Positions 34,312 through 43,568 are shown, counted from the first letter of the stretch. The stretch: 64,000 bases of DNA from JAHFUA01 sp963733935 (GCA_963733935.1 CAVTEQ010000018.1:62001-126000); one strand, 5' to 3'. Notes: generated by a model from the letters alone, not told the origin. A program made the numbers and translations.

Positions 34312-37300
34312 CTAGAAACTAAGTTTAAGGGCGAGTTGCACCTGCCGTGGTGCATAGGCGCTGGTCGGCACCAGGAAATTCGAGTTGCTGGTGTAGTAGC
34401 CGGGATAGGTAGTGCCGCCTATTCTTTTGTCTCCCAACACGAACGTTCCCGCGGACCCAATGAAGCCGTCGTCGGTGATGGTGACGCGCCTATTGTCGCG
34501 ATTGAATAAGTTGAAGCTCTCGAGCATGAGCTCTAGCTTCCAGCGGTCGAAAAAGAAGATACGGCGTGAAAGCCGCAAGTCGGTGGTTGCATAGTTGGGG
34601 CCGGTGTAGGCGTTGCGGGGCACTCCGGGCAGGCGGTCGTTGGAGTCATTGCCGTCCTGATTGCCATCGCCAGCGACGGTGGCGTTCACCGGCCGGCCGG
34701 AGCCCACGCTCACGATTCCGGCCAGCTTCCAGTGATTGAACAAGCGCCGCAAGGCCTCATGCGAGCGGTCAAACGGCTCCAACTCATAGGCCCAGGATGC
34801 CACCAGCCGGTGGCGCTGGTCGGTGACGCTGCGCCCCCAGTCTGCGTTTGGATTGTAGGAGTTTTGAACGGTGCCGGGAGAGCCTGCAATGAGCGCATCT
34901 TGTATGTCGTCGAAGGCCTCGGCCCAGGTGTAAGCGAGCCGTAAATACAGGCCGGAGCTCATGCGCCGGTGCAGGGAAAGGGTCAGCCCGTGATAGATGC
35001 TGGAAGCGGCGCTCTCGAATTCGTTGATGGCGCCCAGTCCCGGTATCGGTCGCTCGAGCGGATTCACGCACGGGGGAAACGGACAGTCGAGCGTGCGCGT
35101 GAACTGCCAGGTGGCAAATGACTGGACGGGGTCGTAAGTGCCGAGGAACTGCGTGCCGGTTGGGTCGAAGACGGGGTAATTCACCGTGGTCGGCGGGGGA
35201 AGATTCACGTCGCGTACGCGGATCAGGTGCTCGCCGTGAACGTAGAGATACGATCCGCTGATGGCCAGCTTCTTCCCTACTTCGCGCTCCACGCTCAGGC
35301 TGCTTTGGATCACGTAGGGAGTTTGGAACGTGGGCGAGAAGGCCGACACGTCGCTGGTGAGAAAACCGGTGAGATTTGCCGGCGGAGTGCAAACGAGAGC
35401 CGAGGGAGGGCAATTGACCAGCGGATTGGGATACTGCGGAAACACCTGGCGGTCGAGGGACTGGCTGTTGTTCAGGAAGAGATCGGTTTGCCGCAGCCCA
35501 TTGTCGGTTTCGATGGCGGAGTTATAGATCTGCGGAATGCGCGTATAGAAGATGCCGAAGCCGCCGCGAACGACCAGCGGGTTGACGTCGCCGAGCGACC
35601 AGGCGAAGCCGGCGCGGGGAGCGAAGTTGTGCGTGTCGAAGGGAAGCTTGCCGGTGTCCGGCCACATCGGGTTCGTGACCAGGTTGGCGGTATTAAATGT
35701 CTGCAGATCATAGCGGACGCCCAGCACCAGCGCGAAATGGCCGGTGAGGCGGATGGTGTCTTGCACGAACCCGGCATACTCGGTGGTATCGGGGTGCGAG
35801 ACCGCGTTGCCAAAGTTCTGGATGTAATACTTCGGCACGTCGTGGGCATAGGCGCGCAGCGGGGTGAGCGGCAGCCCGCCTTCCTGCGGGACGAAGGTGA
35901 ACGGGTTCACCTTGACGTCGTCGAAGTAGTACTCTCCGCCGAACTGTGAAGGGAAGAAGTTGTAGATCCAGGTCTTAAGCATGTCGCCGCCGAACTTCCA
36001 CTGGTGGCGCCGGCCTTCGCGGCTCAGGGTCTCGGCCAGGTGCAAGCGGTGCTCGCGCGTGGTGCGCGGCAGGATGTTGGAGCGTCCGAAGCCGTCGATG
36101 AGACCGTATATTTTCACCAGCGGGTCGCTGGAGTTGGCGATGGAATTCTGCAGGTCGCGCGAAAACTGCAGCCGCATGTGGCTGGTGAGGCGCGGGGAGA
36201 GCGCGCTGGTCAGCGCGACAACCGCGCTCTCCGTGCTTACCTCTTCTTCACCGTTGTTGTTGATTCCGAAGTTCGTCACCGGGCTGGCGGGATCGAAGAA
36301 GACGTTGTTCTGTCCGGAATAACGCGAGGTGCTCAGGCGCGCGCTCAGGTGGTTGTGCGGCGAGAGCACAAAGTCCAGCTTGCCGAAGCCGGCGTTGCCG
36401 ACCAGCGCCGTCCGGAATTGGCCGCCCAACTGTGATAATTGTGCCGCCTTGGCAAACACCAGCGATTGGTCGGAGGCCTCGTAGTCCGTCGGTTGCGGGA
36501 CCACCGCGGTCGCGCCGTTAGCGAACTGCACCACCGTCGGAATATGAAAGATGTGCTGGTCGAAGCCGGCAAAGAAGTGCACGCGGTTGCGCTTGATGGG
36601 ACCGCCCAGGGTGAATCCGAATTGATCCTGACGGTTGGGCGGCTTGCCCTCGACATTCGGATAGCTCGCGCCCATCCGCCCATCGCGGTAGTAATCAAAC
36701 AAAGTGCCGTGCCATTGGTTGCCGCCGGAGCGCGTAACCACGTTGATGACGGCGCTGCCCGAGCGTCCCAGTTCCGCGCCGTAAGTATTCGAGGAGACGC
36801 GAAACTCCTGAATAACGTCATTCGAGAACTGGTAGGGCGCGCGATAGCGCCCGCGTTCCTGGCTGAAGAAGGCATTGTTGTCGTCCACGCCATCGACCAG
36901 GAAGCTGGTCTGGTATCCGCGAATGCCGCCGAAGGCTAGGTCACCGTTGGTGGCAGAGGTCAGACTCCGCGGGTCCTGGGTGACGCCGGGCGTAAGCAGC
37001 GCGAGGTCGCTGAAGCGCCGCCCGTTGAGCGGCAGATCGCTGATGGCGCGCTCGTCGATCACGGCTGAGACGGCCGAGGGAATGGTCTCGACTGCGGGCG
37101 AAGCGCCGGAAACGGTCACACTCTCGCGCGATCCCTGTATCTGGAACCGCAGGGGGAATTCGACGGCGCCGCCGACTGGCACCGCTATGCCGTAGCGTTT
37201 CAGGACGGCCATGGCCGGTGCGCTGACCTCCAGTCCGTATTCGCCCGGCGGCAGCATCTCAAAGGCAAAGAAACCTTCCCGCGTGGTGGCGGCGTTGCGC

Positions 37301-37467
37301 TCGACTCCGGTTTGTTGGTTGATGAGCCGCACCTCCGCCCCGGCGACCACCGCGCCGCTCGGATCGGTGACAATTCCGCGTACCGCGCCGGTGGAAGCGT
37401 CCTGCGCCTGGAGAGCAGCGGCTAGAGACAACACGAGAAGCAGGGGAACGAGGGCGCGGCATCGCAT
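34312..37467 (-). CDS. TonB-dependent receptor, Oar-like, with N-terminal carboxypeptidase-regulatory domain
   Basis: This 1051-residue outer-membrane receptor takes up an unknown large substrate (often oligosaccharide or peptide in this phylum) energised by TonB. Order: signal peptide (ALVPLLLVLSLAAALQAQ), a beta-sandwich domain (GAVRGIVTDPSGAVVAGAEV, GFFAFEMLPPGEYGLEVSA), a plug (IDERAISDLPLNGRRFSDLA, LVDGVDDNNAFFSQERG), and a barrel ending in QVQLALKLSF with terminal Phe. AAGGAG precedes ATG 37467. There is no SusD-type partner next to it, as is usual for acidobacterial Oar-like proteins. Promoter and regulator are not obvious. Confidence 0.93.
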   Translation of the reverse strand: MRCRALVPLLLVLSLAAALQAQDASTGAVRGIVTDPSGAVVAGAEVRLINQQTGVERNAATTREGFFAFEMLPPGEYGLEVSAPAMAVLKRYGIAVPVGGAVEFPLRFQIQGSRESVTVSGASPAVETIPSAVSAVIDERAISDLPLNGRRFSDLALLTPGVTQDPRSLTSATNGDLAFGGIRGYQTSFLVDGVDDNNAFFSQERGRYRAPYQFSNDVIQEFRVSSNTYGAELGRSGSAVINVVTRSGGNQWHGTLFDYYRDGRMGASYPNVEGKPPNRQDQFGFTLGGPIKRNRVHFFAGFDQHIFHIPTVVQFANGATAVVPQPTDYEASDQSLVFAKAAQLSQLGGQFRTALVGNAGFGKLDFVLSPHNHLSARLSTSRYSGQNNVFFDPASPVTNFGINNNGEEEVSTESAVVALTSALSPRLTSHMRLQFSRDLQNSIANSSDPLVKIYGLIDGFGRSNILPRTTREHRLHLAETLSREGRRHQWKFGGDMLKTWIYNFFPSQFGGEYYFDDVKVNPFTFVPQEGGLPLTPLRAYAHDVPKYYIQNFGNAVSHPDTTEYAGFVQDTIRLTGHFALVLGVRYDLQTFNTANLVTNPMWPDTGKLPFDTHNFAPRAGFAWSLGDVNPLVVRGGFGIFYTRIPQIYNSAIETDNGLRQTDLFLNNSQSLDRQVFPQYPNPLVNCPPSALVCTPPANLTGFLTSDVSAFSPTFQTPYVIQSSLSVEREVGKKLAISGSYLYVHGEHLIRVRDVNLPPPTTVNYPVFDPTGTQFLGTYDPVQSFATWQFTRTLDCPFPPCVNPLERPIPGLGAINEFESAASSIYHGLTLSLHRRMSSGLYLRLAYTWAEAFDDIQDALIAGSPGTVQNSYNPNADWGRSVTDQRHRLVASWAYELEPFDRSHEALRRLFNHWKLAGIVSVGSGRPVNATVAGDGNQDGNDSNDRLPGVPRNAYTGPNYATTDLRLSRRIFFFDRWKLELMLESFNLFNRDNRRVTITDDGFIGSAGTFVLGDKRIGGTTYPGYYTSNSNFLVPTSAYAPRQVQLALKLSF

Positions 37468-37550
37468 GGGCGGCTCCTTAGCCAGCAATCAAGCACTCAG
37501 CCAAAGCAGCATCGCCGGTTTTCTACGCGGTTCGTATCCGCGAGCGGTTC

Positions 37551-37675
37551 GTGTCAGGGCACGACTTCACGGGCTGCTGAAAAACTTTGTCGTGAGCCGT
37601 TACGTGTCAGGGCACGACTTCAGTCGTGCCGCCAGTGCCCAAAAAACCGTGGGGCTTTAGCCCCTGCCGCTGAGT
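37551..37675. repeat. Repeat array, family F7
   Basis: GTGTCAGGGCACGACTTCA occurs twice in direct orientation (37551-37569 and 37604-37622). The second is followed by GTCGTGCCGCCAGTGCCC and the hairpin GGGGCTTTAGCCCC. It is part of the 389-base gap between the TonB receptor start and the RHH gene, where I saw no other gene. Confidence 0.8.
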
Positions 37676-37856
37676 GCTCGCTTGCGCGCCCGTGATATGC
37701 CCATGCCAAGGAAACGTCTGTGAGTGAGGAATGTTTTTCGGAAAACGGAACACGCCGTCGCTATGGCTCAGATGGCGCGAGACTTGGGGGTGAGAATTTG
37801 CCGATGATTCCCGATTCTCTTGTTCTGAAATCGGAACAAGCGCGCTACTTAGCTCT

Positions 37857-38069
37857 TCATAACCAGTCCGCGAGAATGCGAAGGTCGCGCTTCGCAGTAC
37901 GAAGATAGCCTTGTTGAAGCCGCTTCCTAAGATGCGCCGAGCCAGCTCTTCCGATGTAGCGAAGGACAGCTTCGTTGATCAGCTTGCCGCGGCCTCCGCG
38001 TCCGGAGACACGGTCCATCAGGCGAACGGTCTCTTCTGGAAGCGTCACACTTATACGACGATTACCCAT
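37857..38069 (-). CDS. Orphan ribbon-helix-helix DNA-binding protein, 70 aa
   Basis: This is a CopG/MetJ-like small repressor or antitoxin. From ATG 38069 it reads MGNRRISVTLPEETVRLMDR, then GRGGRGKLINEAVLRYIGR, the beta strand and two helices of an RHH dimer. The C-terminus (LRKRLQQGYLRTAKRDLRIL) resembles the toxin-binding tail of MazE/VapB-type antitoxins. No toxin ORF lies beside it: downstream of the stop I find only untranslatable sequence and the repeat array. The pairing could have been lost, or it may act alone. Confidence 0.8.
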   Translation of the reverse strand: MGNRRISVTLPEETVRLMDRVSGRGGRGKLINEAVLRYIGRAGSAHLRKRLQQGYLRTAKRDLRILADWL

Positions 38070-38102
38070 GCTGCAATATTGTACCGACATCAGGCCCACG
38101 GT

Positions 38103-39350
38103 CTATGGCAGCGTTTGCACCACCGCGTTAGTCAGAAACGGATCGTCGAACTCGGTGCGCTCGCCCGGCTTTTTCCCGGCCACCGGCTGGAGACGCGCTG
38201 ATAGCGGCTTCTTCCACTTGAAGGCCAGCGAGGCTACATCGCCCAGAATGCGCGCGAGTTGCTCTTCCGAGACATCTCCGGGCAAGGGAATGGTATCGAG
38301 CCCGGTGCCGCATACCGCCGAATATGCCAGCAGGGAATCGATTGTGTAGGCGCCCTGGCTCCAGCGCTCGGCCAGGCGCTCGTCTTCCAGCACCGGCACC
38401 ATCAAGCCGACGTACCCGATCTGCTTGACCGGCACTGCGCGGACGGCCTGGGTGATCACCGAGGCTGCGGTGAGGGTGCCGCTCGATCCGAAGCGGGCGC
38501 CGGTCAGCTTCTCGATCGCAGCGCCGATGGAAACCTTGCCCAGCGGCGCTGGTGTGGGATCGAGGCCGGCGTATGTCCAGCCGGTCTGATCGGCCACGCG
38601 CTTTGCGATGCGTTCACAATCGACTGCGTGCCGCGCCAGCTCTTCCGCGAGGCGCCGGCCTGCTTCGGCGTAGTTGCCGGCCGTGGCGGCGAAGACCGCG
38701 TCCACGACATTGGCCGATTCCAAACCAATCGAAAACTGATGCCCCGCTCCCAGGTGATAGGACCCGGGATAAAACGGACCGTAGGGCGCGAGCATTGCCG
38801 TGGCCGTAAAGTTGAAGTTTCCCTGGCTGTGGGGAGTGTGTTCCTCGAGGTGCTTAATCACGCGAGCGGCTGCGTGCACCGCCTTCCAATGGATTCCATC
38901 TTCTCGCGCCACGATGATGCTGCCTTCGAGGTTCTTGGTGCTGGAAAGAATGCGGGCGAGCAGTTCGGCAGCGTGTGGGTCGTCGGAATCGGTGAGCATG
39001 GCGGGGCCGATGTTGGCGTCGAACGATTCCTTCAGCGACAGCTCGTCATAGGAGCGGAACCAGGCGAGGGCCGCGTCGTCCGTCATCCCCTCGATGTATT
39101 GCGGAAAAGGCTGCGTGGTGATGCGCACCGATTCCACCTCGTATCCGGCGCGCTCATACTCGGCCTTGGCCGCGCGCAGCATCTTCAGCGTGTCCGCAAC
39201 CTGCTGTTGATATCGCGCCGGCTCGACTCGGATGAACGCCGTGATGGCCCGAACCTTGGGTTTCGGACTCTGCGCCAGCGCTGGGCCGGCAAACCAGCAC
39301 GCCACTAGCACAAACAAAAGAGCGCACAAGCTGGGTTTGCTACGCGGCAT
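38103..39350 (-). CDS. DUF711-family protein with N-terminal signal peptide, 415 aa
   Basis: From ATG 39350, with GGAGG 5 bases upstream, the N-terminus is a signal peptide (LCALLFVLVACWFAGPALA, then QSPKPK). The rest follows DUF711/UPF0210: RAITAFIRVEPARYQQQVAD, ESVRITTQPFPQYIEGMTDD, DELSLKESFDANIGPAMLTD, NFNFTATAMLAPYGPFYPGS, HQFSIGLESANVVDAVFAAT and AVCGTGLDTIPLPGDVSEEQ. DUF711 proteins are related to the glycyl-radical-like PFL fold but have no established activity; most have no export signal. The periplasmic location is inferred here. Confidence 0.86.
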   Translation of the reverse strand: MPRSKPSLCALLFVLVACWFAGPALAQSPKPKVRAITAFIRVEPARYQQQVADTLKMLRAAKAEYERAGYEVESVRITTQPFPQYIEGMTDDAALAWFRSYDELSLKESFDANIGPAMLTDSDDPHAAELLARILSSTKNLEGSIIVAREDGIHWKAVHAAARVIKHLEEHTPHSQGNFNFTATAMLAPYGPFYPGSYHLGAGHQFSIGLESANVVDAVFAATAGNYAEAGRRLAEELARHAVDCERIAKRVADQTGWTYAGLDPTPAPLGKVSIGAAIEKLTGARFGSSGTLTAASVITQAVRAVPVKQIGYVGLMVPVLEDERLAERWSQGAYTIDSLLAYSAVCGTGLDTIPLPGDVSEEQLARILGDVASLAFKWKKPLSARLQPVAGKKPGERTEFDDPFLTNAVVQTLP

Positions 39351-39442
39351 TACCACCTCCGATTCGTCAGCATCTCAGGAATTGAGCGGGACAAATGTGA
39401 GCGCCGACGATGGCTCAGTCGGCCTCTTTTCTTGCCCTCAGG

Positions 39443-40267
39443 TCATGCTCCTGCCCCTGGCAGGAGCGGCTCGGATCGTTGGTCTTTATCCAAGCCCGGC
39501 AGAATCAGTTCGTCGAGCGCCAGGAACTGCTGCACAATCTCCTCCTGGTCGAGCTCCATGGCGGAGTAAGGTCCGAAGAAGATGGCGCGGCCTTCGTGCA
39601 GGAACATCACCCGGTCGGCGAGCTTCTTGGCCAGGCGCATATCGTGGGTGACGACGATGCTGGTCAGCTTCAACTGATGCTTGAGCTTTTTGATCAGATC
39701 TCCAAGCAAATGCGCCATCAAGGGGTCGACCTGTGTGGTGGGCTCGTCGTAGAGAATGCACTCCGGCTGGGCCGCCAGGGCGCGCGCGATGGCAACCGAG
39801 CGCTTCATCCCGGTGGAAAGCTCGGAGGGAAACAGCTCGCGCATGGCACGCACCCCGACCATATCCAGCAGGCCGTCCACCACCTGATAAATCTGCACTT
39901 CGTCCAGGTCGCGGCGCTCGCGCAGCGGGAAGGCGACGTTCTCGCCCACGCTGAGCGAATCGAAGAGCGCCCCATTCTGAAAGACCATGGTGACTTTCTT
40001 GCGGATTCGTTCCAGCTCGCTCTCGGAGTAATCGGTGATGTCCTCGTAGGCGACGATGACCCGGCCCGAGTCCGGCTTGAGGAAACCCATGATGCTGTGC
40101 AGCGAGACCGATTTGCCGACGCCGCTGCGCCCGAGGATGCACACGGTCTCCCCCGGCAACACGTCGAAGGTGACATGGTCGAGCACGCGGCGCTCGCCGA
40201 ATGCCTTGGAGACGTCCCTGAATTCGATGTACGCCTTAGAGGGCTCGCCGAGAGGTGGGTTGGTCAT
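39443..40267 (-). CDS. ABC transporter ATP-binding protein, MlaF-like
   Basis: This ATPase subunit resembles MlaF/Ttg2A, which powers phospholipid transport between the membranes. Walker A is ILGRSGVGKSVSLHSIMG; the Q-loop is VTMVFQNGALFDSLSVGENV, whose 'FQxGALFDSLxVxENVAFPL' wording is typical of MlaF; Walker B is PECILYDEPTTQVDPL; the H-loop is IVVTHDMRLAKK. The signature is LSTGMKRSVAIARA instead of LSGGM. The permease (MlaE) and MCE (MlaD) partners are not in the window. It overlaps the upstream mobA-like gene by 4 bases (ATGA), so the two are translated together. Confidence 0.9.
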   Translation of the reverse strand: MTNPPLGEPSKAYIEFRDVSKAFGERRVLDHVTFDVLPGETVCILGRSGVGKSVSLHSIMGFLKPDSGRVIVAYEDITDYSESELERIRKKVTMVFQNGALFDSLSVGENVAFPLRERRDLDEVQIYQVVDGLLDMVGVRAMRELFPSELSTGMKRSVAIARALAAQPECILYDEPTTQVDPLMAHLLGDLIKKLKHQLKLTSIVVTHDMRLAKKLADRVMFLHEGRAIFFGPYSAMELDQEEIVQQFLALDELILPGLDKDQRSEPLLPGAGA

Positions 40268-40851
40268 GGTTTTTCTGGGATCACGCGCCGAAGATCTTCC
40301 GGACTATTGAGATTTTCAAACATCGCGGCGTGGAAGGCAAACCGGTTCAGCTCGGATTCTTCCAGGACGCGCAGAGTGGTAGTTGGGAACAGGGCGTCGA
40401 TCTTGTTGTTGCCGGATTCCAGCGCGGCCTGCGCCACGGGGGCGAAAGCACGGCGGTACACGGCGCACAGAGGTTGGTATCCGCCGGCGATGCGCGGAAC
40501 CGTAACCGTGGCCGCGCACGAGCCGGCTTGCTCAATCAGGAACCGCAGCAGAGCCTCCGTCACCAGCGGCAGATCGACCGCCAGGATGAGGTTCAACTCC
40601 GTCGTGGAAGCGGTCAAGGCGGCGTGGATGCCGGCCAGCGGCCCGCGACCAGGATAAACGTCCTCGATGACGGGTCCATACGCCGCGAACTTCTCCCCCG
40701 GGCCCACGATGCGTACCTCGGTGGTGAGAGCCCGCAGCAGATCCAAAGACCGGGCCAGCAGGGTGCGGCCGCGGAACTCGAGGAAAGCCTTATCGGTCCC
40801 CATGCGGCGGCTGCGCCCGCCCGCCAGAACGAAGCCGCTCCAGTCCGCCAT
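40264..40851 (-). CDS. mobA: Molybdenum cofactor guanylyltransferase
   Basis: MobA joins GMP to molybdopterin to form the guanine dinucleotide cofactor. The 195-residue protein shows the nucleotidyltransferase loop GFVLAGGRSRRMGTDKAFLE, VEDVYPGRGPLAGIHAALTA-like sequence, LILAVDLPLVTEALLRFLI with the metal-binding Asp, and GGYQPLCAVYRRAF. ATG 40851 is preferred; an in-frame extension to 40929 is Cys-rich and unlike MobA. No other molybdopterin gene is nearby; the downstream partner is an MlaF-like ATPase, an unusual pairing. Confidence 0.92.
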   Translation of the reverse strand: MADWSGFVLAGGRSRRMGTDKAFLEFRGRTLLARSLDLLRALTTEVRIVGPGEKFAAYGPVIEDVYPGRGPLAGIHAALTASTTELNLILAVDLPLVTEALLRFLIEQAGSCAATVTVPRIAGGYQPLCAVYRRAFAPVAQAALESGNNKIDALFPTTTLRVLEESELNRFAFHAAMFENLNSPEDLRRVIPEKP

Positions 40852-41043
40852 GGGGAGAGTGTAACAACAGAACCAGCAAATAGTTACGAAGGTGCAAGCA
40901 CCCGAGCCACAGCAACTAAGTAGAAGCACCGGGGTTTAATAGTCTTAGGCCCGAGGGGCTGAGAATTTTCGTGGGAAGCAGTCGCCAAGGGCAGCCAAGC
41001 ATCTAAACTATTGTCATCCAGGATTCAAACTGAAGGAGCGGTT

Positions 41044-42243
41044 ATGAACGCGAGACGTTCGTGGTACGTGCTCACGCTGGCGGCGGCGCTGGCGCTAGGC
41101 GTGGCTTCAGGCTGCACGCGGGCGCGCAACGACGCGCAGATTGCCAACGAGGTGCAGGGCAAGATCAGCAGCGATAGCGGCGTTCCCACCAAGCAGATCA
41201 CGGTGACCTCCAGTGATGGCATCGTCACGCTGACCGGCAATGTGGGCAGCGATGCGGAGCGGCAGGCCGCCGCCAACGACGCCGCTCACGTCGAGGGCGT
41301 GAAGACGGTGGTGAACAACCTGCAAGTAGCGCCGGCCACGGCCCAGGCTGAGCCCGAGCCGGAAGCGCAGCCGGAACCATCGCGAGAGCCCGCGCGCTCA
41401 CGGCGCACCAGTCCCAAGGTCTACAGCAACCGTCCCTCGAGCCCCGCACCTAGCGCTCCCGCAATGACGCCGAGCGCGCCGGCCACGACGGCCGTGGCGC
41501 CGCCTCCGCCGCCACCCCCGCCCAAGCCGGTCACCATTCCAGACGGGACCGTGCTGCAGGTGCGCATGATCGATACCATCGATTCCGGACACAACCAGCC
41601 CGGCGACCGCTTCCGTGCAACGCTGGATGCGCCCGTCACCATTGACGATCAGGTGATCATCCCCCACGGAGCGGACATTGAAGGCCGTGTGGCGGAGCTG
41701 AAGAGCGCCGGTCACTTCGCGGGGAAACCTGCCATCGCCCTGCAGTTGACGGCGCTTTCCGTCAACGGACGCCGCTATTCGCTGCACACCAATCAGTATG
41801 CGCGTGAGGGCACCTCGCGCGGTACCAACACGGCGGAGAAGGTCGGCGGCGGAGCGGCTGTCGGCACCATCATTGGCGCGATCGCCGGCGGCGGCAAAGG
41901 AGCTGCCATTGGCGGCATCATTGGCGCAGCCGGGGGTGGCGGCGTGCAGGCTGCCACTAAAGCGCCCACGATCCACGTGCCTTCGGAGGCCTTGGTGAGC
42001 TTTACGCTCGAGAGCCCGCTTACGGTTACACCCGTAGCCAACCTCAAGCGTAGCCGCAGCAGCCGGAGCGCCGACTCTAGAGGCCCGCAAGACGACACCA
42101 GCATGGCCGATTACAGCGACGCGCAGGACCAGCCGCCGCCGCGCAATCGGTCGAGCCGCAACCCTGACTACAACGATTCGGACCAGCAACCGCAGCCGCC
42201 ATCCGATGACGATCCCAATGCGCCGGTGCTGAAGAGGAGATGA
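41044..42243 (+). CDS. BON-domain lipoprotein with glycine-zipper segment, 399 aa
   Basis: Signal peptide with lipobox (LTLAAALALGVASGC), so it is a lipid-anchored periplasmic or outer-membrane protein processed via Lgt. Domains: a BON domain (IANEVQGKISSDSGVPTKQI, TLTGNVGSDAERQAAANDA) that binds phospholipid-like surfaces, a Pro-rich linker (APPPPPPPPKP), a beta domain (GTVLQVRMIDTIDSGHNQPG, VPSEALVSFTLESPLTV), and a glycine zipper (GGGAAVGTIIGAIAGGGKGA, then AIGGIIGAAGGGG) suited to membrane insertion. GAAGGAG precedes ATG 41044. A role in envelope integrity is inferred from BON family knowledge. Confidence 0.9.
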   Translation: MNARRSWYVLTLAAALALGVASGCTRARNDAQIANEVQGKISSDSGVPTKQITVTSSDGIVTLTGNVGSDAERQAAANDAAHVEGVKTVVNNLQVAPATAQAEPEPEAQPEPSREPARSRRTSPKVYSNRPSSPAPSAPAMTPSAPATTAVAPPPPPPPPKPVTIPDGTVLQVRMIDTIDSGHNQPGDRFRATLDAPVTIDDQVIIPHGADIEGRVAELKSAGHFAGKPAIALQLTALSVNGRRYSLHTNQYAREGTSRGTNTAEKVGGGAAVGTIIGAIAGGGKGAAIGGIIGAAGGGGVQAATKAPTIHVPSEALVSFTLESPLTVTPVANLKRSRSSRSADSRGPQDDTSMADYSDAQDQPPPRNRSSRNPDYNDSDQQPQPPSDDDPNAPVLKRR

Positions 42244-42247
42244 AAGC

Positions 42248-42335
42248 AGTGGTAAGTGGAAAGTGACAAGTGGTATGTGTCCCGCACCTGCCACTTGCTT
42301 TTCCACTTACCACTTACCACTTTTCACTCCTCACT
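42248..42335. repeat. Palindromic repeat, family F9 (TAAGTGGTAAGTGGAAA type)
   Basis: GTGGTAAGTGGAAAGTGACA and the inverted TTCCACTTACCACTTACCAC enclose a short loop (TGTGTCCCGCACCTGC). It begins 4 bases after the BON lipoprotein stop and fills most of the gap to the prepilin peptidase gene. Confidence 0.85.
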
Positions 42336-42381
42336 TCCGTAATCAGCCGCGCAGGTGTTAACCCACTTATAATCAGCATTC

Positions 42382-43314
42382 ATGTTCCTCGATCCCCTCT
42401 TCGCGGTGCCCTTTTTTCTGTACGGGCTAGCGCTGGGCAGCTTTCTGAACGTCTGCATTTACCGGCTGCCGCGCCAACTGTCGGTAGTACGGCCGGGCTC
42501 GGCGTGTCCCGCGTGCGGGGCTTCGATCGCCTGGTACGACAACCTTCCCGTCGTGAGCTGGCTGATGCTGCGGGGCCGTTGCCGCGCCTGTCGCGGGCGG
42601 ATCTCAGCGCGCTATCTGCTGGTGGAATTGCTGACCGGCGTGTTGTTCGTCGCCTGCTACGCCTCCTTCGGATGGTCGCTCTCGACGTTTAAGTTCTGCG
42701 CCTTCACATTTCTGCTGCTGGGCCTGATCTTCACCGACGCCGAGACCAAGCTGCTCCCCGACTCTCTCACGCTTTCGGGTCTCGCCCTCGGCCTGGGTTT
42801 CAGCTTGCTGGTTCCGGTGCAGGACCTGGGCAGCCGGCTGCTTGCTGTCTGGATAAGTTCGCCGGCGGCCTCGCACATATCCTGGCGCCTTCTGTCGCTG
42901 GTGGACTCCGGGCTGGGCGCGGCGGTTGGCGCTTCCTTCATCTATGGCGCGAGGGAGATCTATCGGCGGGCGCGCGGCGTCGAGGGCATGGGATTCGGCG
43001 ACGTCAAGCTGATGGCCCTGGTGGGAGCCTTCCTGGGGATGAAGCTGACCGTCTTTACCCTGTTCGCGGCCTCGTTGGTGGGCTCGGTCTTCGGACTGGC
43101 AGCGGTGCTGGCGGTGTGGTGGAAACGCACCCGCCGGCGTATCCGCCGCTTGCATGAGCCTGCGGCTGCCGCACGCAGACGCGCCTGGAAGTCGGCGAGG
43201 CTGGTGTATCGCCACTATGAAATGCCCTTTGGAGTATTTCTGGGAAGCATGGCCCTGCTGGCCGCCTTCTTCGGCAATACGTTCCTGGCGTGGTATTGGG
43301 GGTTCTACCGATGA
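42382..43314 (+). CDS. pilD: Type IV prepilin peptidase / N-methyltransferase
   Basis: This inner-membrane aspartyl protease cleaves prepilin leaders and methylates the new N-terminus. The 310-residue polytopic protein begins FFLYGLALGSFLNVCIYRLP, then the zinc-binding methylation loop CPACGASIAWYDNLPVVSWL, RCRACRG (CxxC...CxxC). The catalytic Asp pair lies in LIFTDAETKLLPDSLT and GMGFGDVKLMALVGAFLGMK. Seven or so hydrophobic segments are visible. Its stop overlaps a microprotein start (ATGA). No pilin genes are in the window. Confidence 0.95.
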   Translation: MFLDPLFAVPFFLYGLALGSFLNVCIYRLPRQLSVVRPGSACPACGASIAWYDNLPVVSWLMLRGRCRACRGRISARYLLVELLTGVLFVACYASFGWSLSTFKFCAFTFLLLGLIFTDAETKLLPDSLTLSGLALGLGFSLLVPVQDLGSRLLAVWISSPAASHISWRLLSLVDSGLGAAVGASFIYGAREIYRRARGVEGMGFGDVKLMALVGAFLGMKLTVFTLFAASLVGSVFGLAAVLAVWWKRTRRRIRRLHEPAAAARRRAWKSARLVYRHYEMPFGVFLGSMALLAAFFGNTFLAWYWGFYR

Positions 43315-43430
43315 ATGCGCACGCACCTTTGATCAAAGAGACCTTCATTGCCCTCGGCGTGGCGACCATCGTCATCCTGGCGGCTGCCACGCTGGCGGTG
43401 CGGTTCGTGCGCCGCAAACTGGTCGGCTAG
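43311..43430 (+). CDS. Single-pass membrane microprotein, 39 aa
   Basis: This frame, missed by length cut-offs, runs from ATG 43311, overlapping the prepilin peptidase stop as ATGA, to TAG 43428-43430. It reads MNAHAPLIKETFIALGVAT, then IVILAAATLAVRFVRRKLVG: a short polar N-terminus, one membrane helix of about 20 residues and a positively charged end, giving an N-out/C-in orientation. Translational coupling to pilD suggests a role with it, for example as an accessory subunit; that is inference. Confidence 0.6.
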   Translation: MNAHAPLIKETFIALGVATIVILAAATLAVRFVRRKLVG

Positions 43431-43568
43431 AGCGGCGGCGGTAAGTGTGTCCCGTATTGGCGGGTCCAGTGCGCTGCTGAACCAAGGTAACTTTGCCCTA
43501 ACCTGGGCTCGGGATTATGCTTCGCAAAAGGAGAGGCGCGGCTTGTGCGTCTCCGGGAGTGATTTGCC

